Shown here: piece by piece, positions 4,176 to 5,911 of the stretch
Position numbering within the stretch: position 1 is the first letter of the stretch
Layout: the number at the start of each line of letters is the position of its first letter
Source: Spirochaetales bacterium
Lineage (GTDB): Bacteria > Spirochaetota > Spirochaetia > DSM-16054 > Sediminispirochaetaceae
NCBI GenBank assembly: GCA_021767325.1
Contig: JAASTM010000171.1
Location: 1-5,911 of the forward strand
Length of the DNA stretch: 5,911 nucleotides
Direction: 5' to 3'
Position numbers and translations under genes: made by a program
The notes under the pieces: generated by a model
What the model saw: only the letters and a program-made list of their open reading frames with translations
Databases searched by the model: none
Told to the model about the DNA's origin: nothing

Positions 4176-5911
4176 ATGGAAAAGATGAAACGAACGGCAA
4201 CATGCGGAGAATTAGAGAAGTCCAGGACAGGCAATGAAGTAGTCCTGAATGGCTGGGTTCACCGTACGCGAGACCATGGCGGAATTCACTTTGTGAGTCT
4301 GCGCGATCGCTATGGTGTTACTCAGGTGGTTATTGATGAAGATGCTCCCGAAGAGCTGCAGGCAATCGCCCGCGACCTGAAGCGGGAATACTGCATAGCG
4401 GTAAGAGGGGTAGTAAGGGCGCGCCCGGATGAAATGGTGAACCCTGATATGGAAACCGGTGATATCGAAGTGCAGGCCAAAGAGGTAGAGATCCTGAGCC
4501 GCTGCGAACCGCTTCCATTCAACATCGATGAGCGCACCGACGCCAAAGAGGAACTGCGCCTCACCTACCGATACCTGGACCTGCGCTCCTTCAGCATGCA
4601 GCGCAAAATCAAACTGCGTGCCGATGCAACCTTTGCGGTTCGTGAATACCTGAAAGGCCGCGGCTTCATGGAGATCGAAACTCCTTCGATGATCCGCTCC
4701 ACCCCGGAAGGGGCCCGCGACTTTCTGGTCCCCGCCCGCCTGCATCCCGGCAAGTTCTACGCCTTGCCGCAGAGCCCCCAGCTGTTCAAACAGCTGCTGA
4801 TGGTATCCGGTTTCGACCGTTATTTCCAGATTGCCCACTGTTTCCGGGATGAAGATGCCCGGGGCGACCGGCAGCCCGAACACACCCAGATCGATATGGA
4901 GATGAGTTTCGTTTCCAAAGAGGATGTGTTCGAGGTTATCGAGGGAATGCTGGCGCATGTATTCAAGCAGGCCCTGAACATCGATCTCGAAACGCCCTTC
5001 ATACGCCTCAGCTATCACGATGCAATGAATAAATACGGCAGCGACAAACCCGATCTGCGCTACGATCTGGAGATGCAGGATTTCGGTGAGATTGCTGCGA
5101 AAAGCGGTTTCAACGCCTTCAAATCTGTGGTTGAAAGCGGCGGCACCGTAAAAGCCCTGGTAGCCCCCGGCTGTGCCAGCTACTCGCGAAAACAGATCGA
5201 CCAGCTGGAAAAGGATGCGAAGATATACGGCGCCAAAGGGCTGGCCTGGATGAAGGTAGGCGATGAGGGACTCGACGGCGGCGTTGCCAAATTCTTTTCC
5301 GAGCAGGCCGACGAGATACTCTCCTCACTCGGCGCCAAAGCCGGCGACCTGATCCTGGCGGTAGCCGACAAATGGAACACCGCCTGCACCTCCCTCGGCG
5401 CCGTCCGCAGCCGGCTGGGTAAAGACCTCGGCCTGGCCACCCCTGGAGTCTTCCGCTTCGGATGGGTGATCGACTTCCCGCTCTTCGAGTGGGATGAAGA
5501 GGATCAGCGCTGGGAAGCCGCCCACCACATGTTCACCATGCCGCAGGAACAGTACCTGGACAACATGGAAGAAGATCCCGGCGCGGTAAAGGGCGACTTG
5601 TACGACCTGGTCTGTAACGGATACGAGATGGCCTCCGGCTCCATCAGGATCCACGATCCGGAGATCCAAAAACGGATCTTCAACATCGTCGGTTTTTCCG
5701 AGGAGGAGGCCGAGCGTCGCTTTGGGTTCCTGCTGAAGGCCTTTCAGTACGGCCCGCCACCCCACGGCGGAATTGCACCGGGGCTCGACCGCCTGATCAT
5801 GGTAATGGCTCAGGAAGACTCTATCAAAGAGGTGATCGCCTTTCCGAAGAACAACGTCGGCGCCTCGCCGATGGACGACTGCCCCGCCCCGGTCGATCAG
5901 GACCAGCTGGA
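4176..5911 (+). CDS. aspS: Aspartyl-tRNA synthetase, bacterial type (3' end beyond window)
   Basis: Class II aminoacyl-tRNA synthetase that charges tRNA-Asp in the cytoplasm. The window holds 578 codons; bacterial AspRS is about 590 residues, so only a dozen or so are missing. The N-terminal OB-fold anticodon-binding domain includes LNGWVHRTRDHGG (24-36) and SLRDRYGVTQVV. Catalytic landmarks follow: YRYLDLR (131-137), GFMEIETPSM (motif 1, 163-172), STPEGARDFLVPAR, FYALPQSPQLFKQLLM, FRDEDARGDRQPEHTQIDME (motif 2, 223-242), ASGSIRIHDPEIQ and GGIAPGLDRLIM (motif 3, about 532-543). The insertion between motifs 2 and 3 typical of bacterial AspRS (GAD domain) is present, including KIYGAKGLAWMKV. 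ATG at 4176 is used; ATG at 4185 aligns better with the N-termini of E. coli and Pseudomonas AspRS. Neither has a good ribosome binding site. His34 (His31 from the second ATG) bears on tRNA discrimination. Confidence 0.97.
   Translation, partial: MEKMKRTATCGELEKSRTGNEVVLNGWVHRTRDHGGIHFVSLRDRYGVTQVVIDEDAPEELQAIARDLKREYCIAVRGVVRARPDEMVNPDMETGDIEVQAKEVEILSRCEPLPFNIDERTDAKEELRLTYRYLDLRSFSMQRKIKLRADATFAVREYLKGRGFMEIETPSMIRSTPEGARDFLVPARLHPGKFYALPQSPQLFKQLLMVSGFDRYFQIAHCFRDEDARGDRQPEHTQIDMEMSFVSKEDVFEVIEGMLAHVFKQALNIDLETPFIRLSYHDAMNKYGSDKPDLRYDLEMQDFGEIAAKSGFNAFKSVVESGGTVKALVAPGCASYSRKQIDQLEKDAKIYGAKGLAWMKVGDEGLDGGVAKFFSEQADEILSSLGAKAGDLILAVADKWNTACTSLGAVRSRLGKDLGLATPGVFRFGWVIDFPLFEWDEEDQRWEAAHHMFTMPQEQYLDNMEEDPGAVKGDLYDLVCNGYEMASGSIRIHDPEIQKRIFNIVGFSEEEAERRFGFLLKAFQYGPPPHGGIAPGLDRLIMVMAQEDSIKEVIAFPKNNVGASPMDDCPAPVDQDQL

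Noticed and set aside
4212..5018. Minus-strand open frame of 268 codons over aspS
   Set aside because: It is opposite the well conserved AspRS frame; it and the other minus-strand frames at 5119-5765 are shadows of a GC-rich coding region.

Overview
The window looks like core chromosome from a flagellated bacterium. A spirochaete is the best guess, inferred mainly from the style of the short FlgM-like protein and its neighbours; no rRNA or other strong taxonomic marker is present. Coding density is high, no intergenic gap exceeds about 100 bases, and I see no insertion sequence, CRISPR array, tRNA or rRNA.

Layout. Positions 1-2801 hold four genes on the minus strand. In transcription order they are rsmI (16S rRNA 2'-O-methyltransferase), a FlgM-like anti-sigma-28 factor, a degenerate iron-type alcohol dehydrogenase homologue, and the N-terminal two thirds of a TrmH/SpoU-family RNA methyltransferase that runs off the left edge. 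A sigma-28-like promoter sits between rsmI and flgM, and a hairpin plus T-tract terminator follows flgM. The last two genes abut exactly (TAG then ATG) and are probably translationally coupled.

Positions 2802-3420 hold a plus-strand gene, divergent from rsmI, for an unrecognised small protein. It has an apparent N-terminal membrane anchor and two zinc-ribbon modules of identical cysteine spacing. Its reading frame seems to begin at a non-AUG codon (ATA) behind a well placed GGAG. Its leader contains two hairpins, the second followed by five T residues just upstream of the ribosome binding site.

Positions 3445-4083 (minus) encode a SanA/YdcF-family (DUF218) inner-membrane protein, convergent with the zinc-ribbon gene. 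Positions 4176-5911 (plus) encode aspartyl-tRNA synthetase, cut by the right edge only a few residues before its expected end. sanA and aspS diverge from a 92-base region with a plausible sigma-70 promoter on each strand, both placed so that the leaders would be absent or very short.

Functional themes are translation (rsmI, the TrmH-family gene, aspS), flagellar gene control (flgM) and the cell envelope (sanA). The most interesting items are the dehydrogenase homologue that has lost three of four metal ligands and its nucleotide-binding signatures, the duplicated zinc-ribbon membrane protein with an unusual start and structured leader, and the sigma-28-like promoter that would place flgM under the factor it inhibits.
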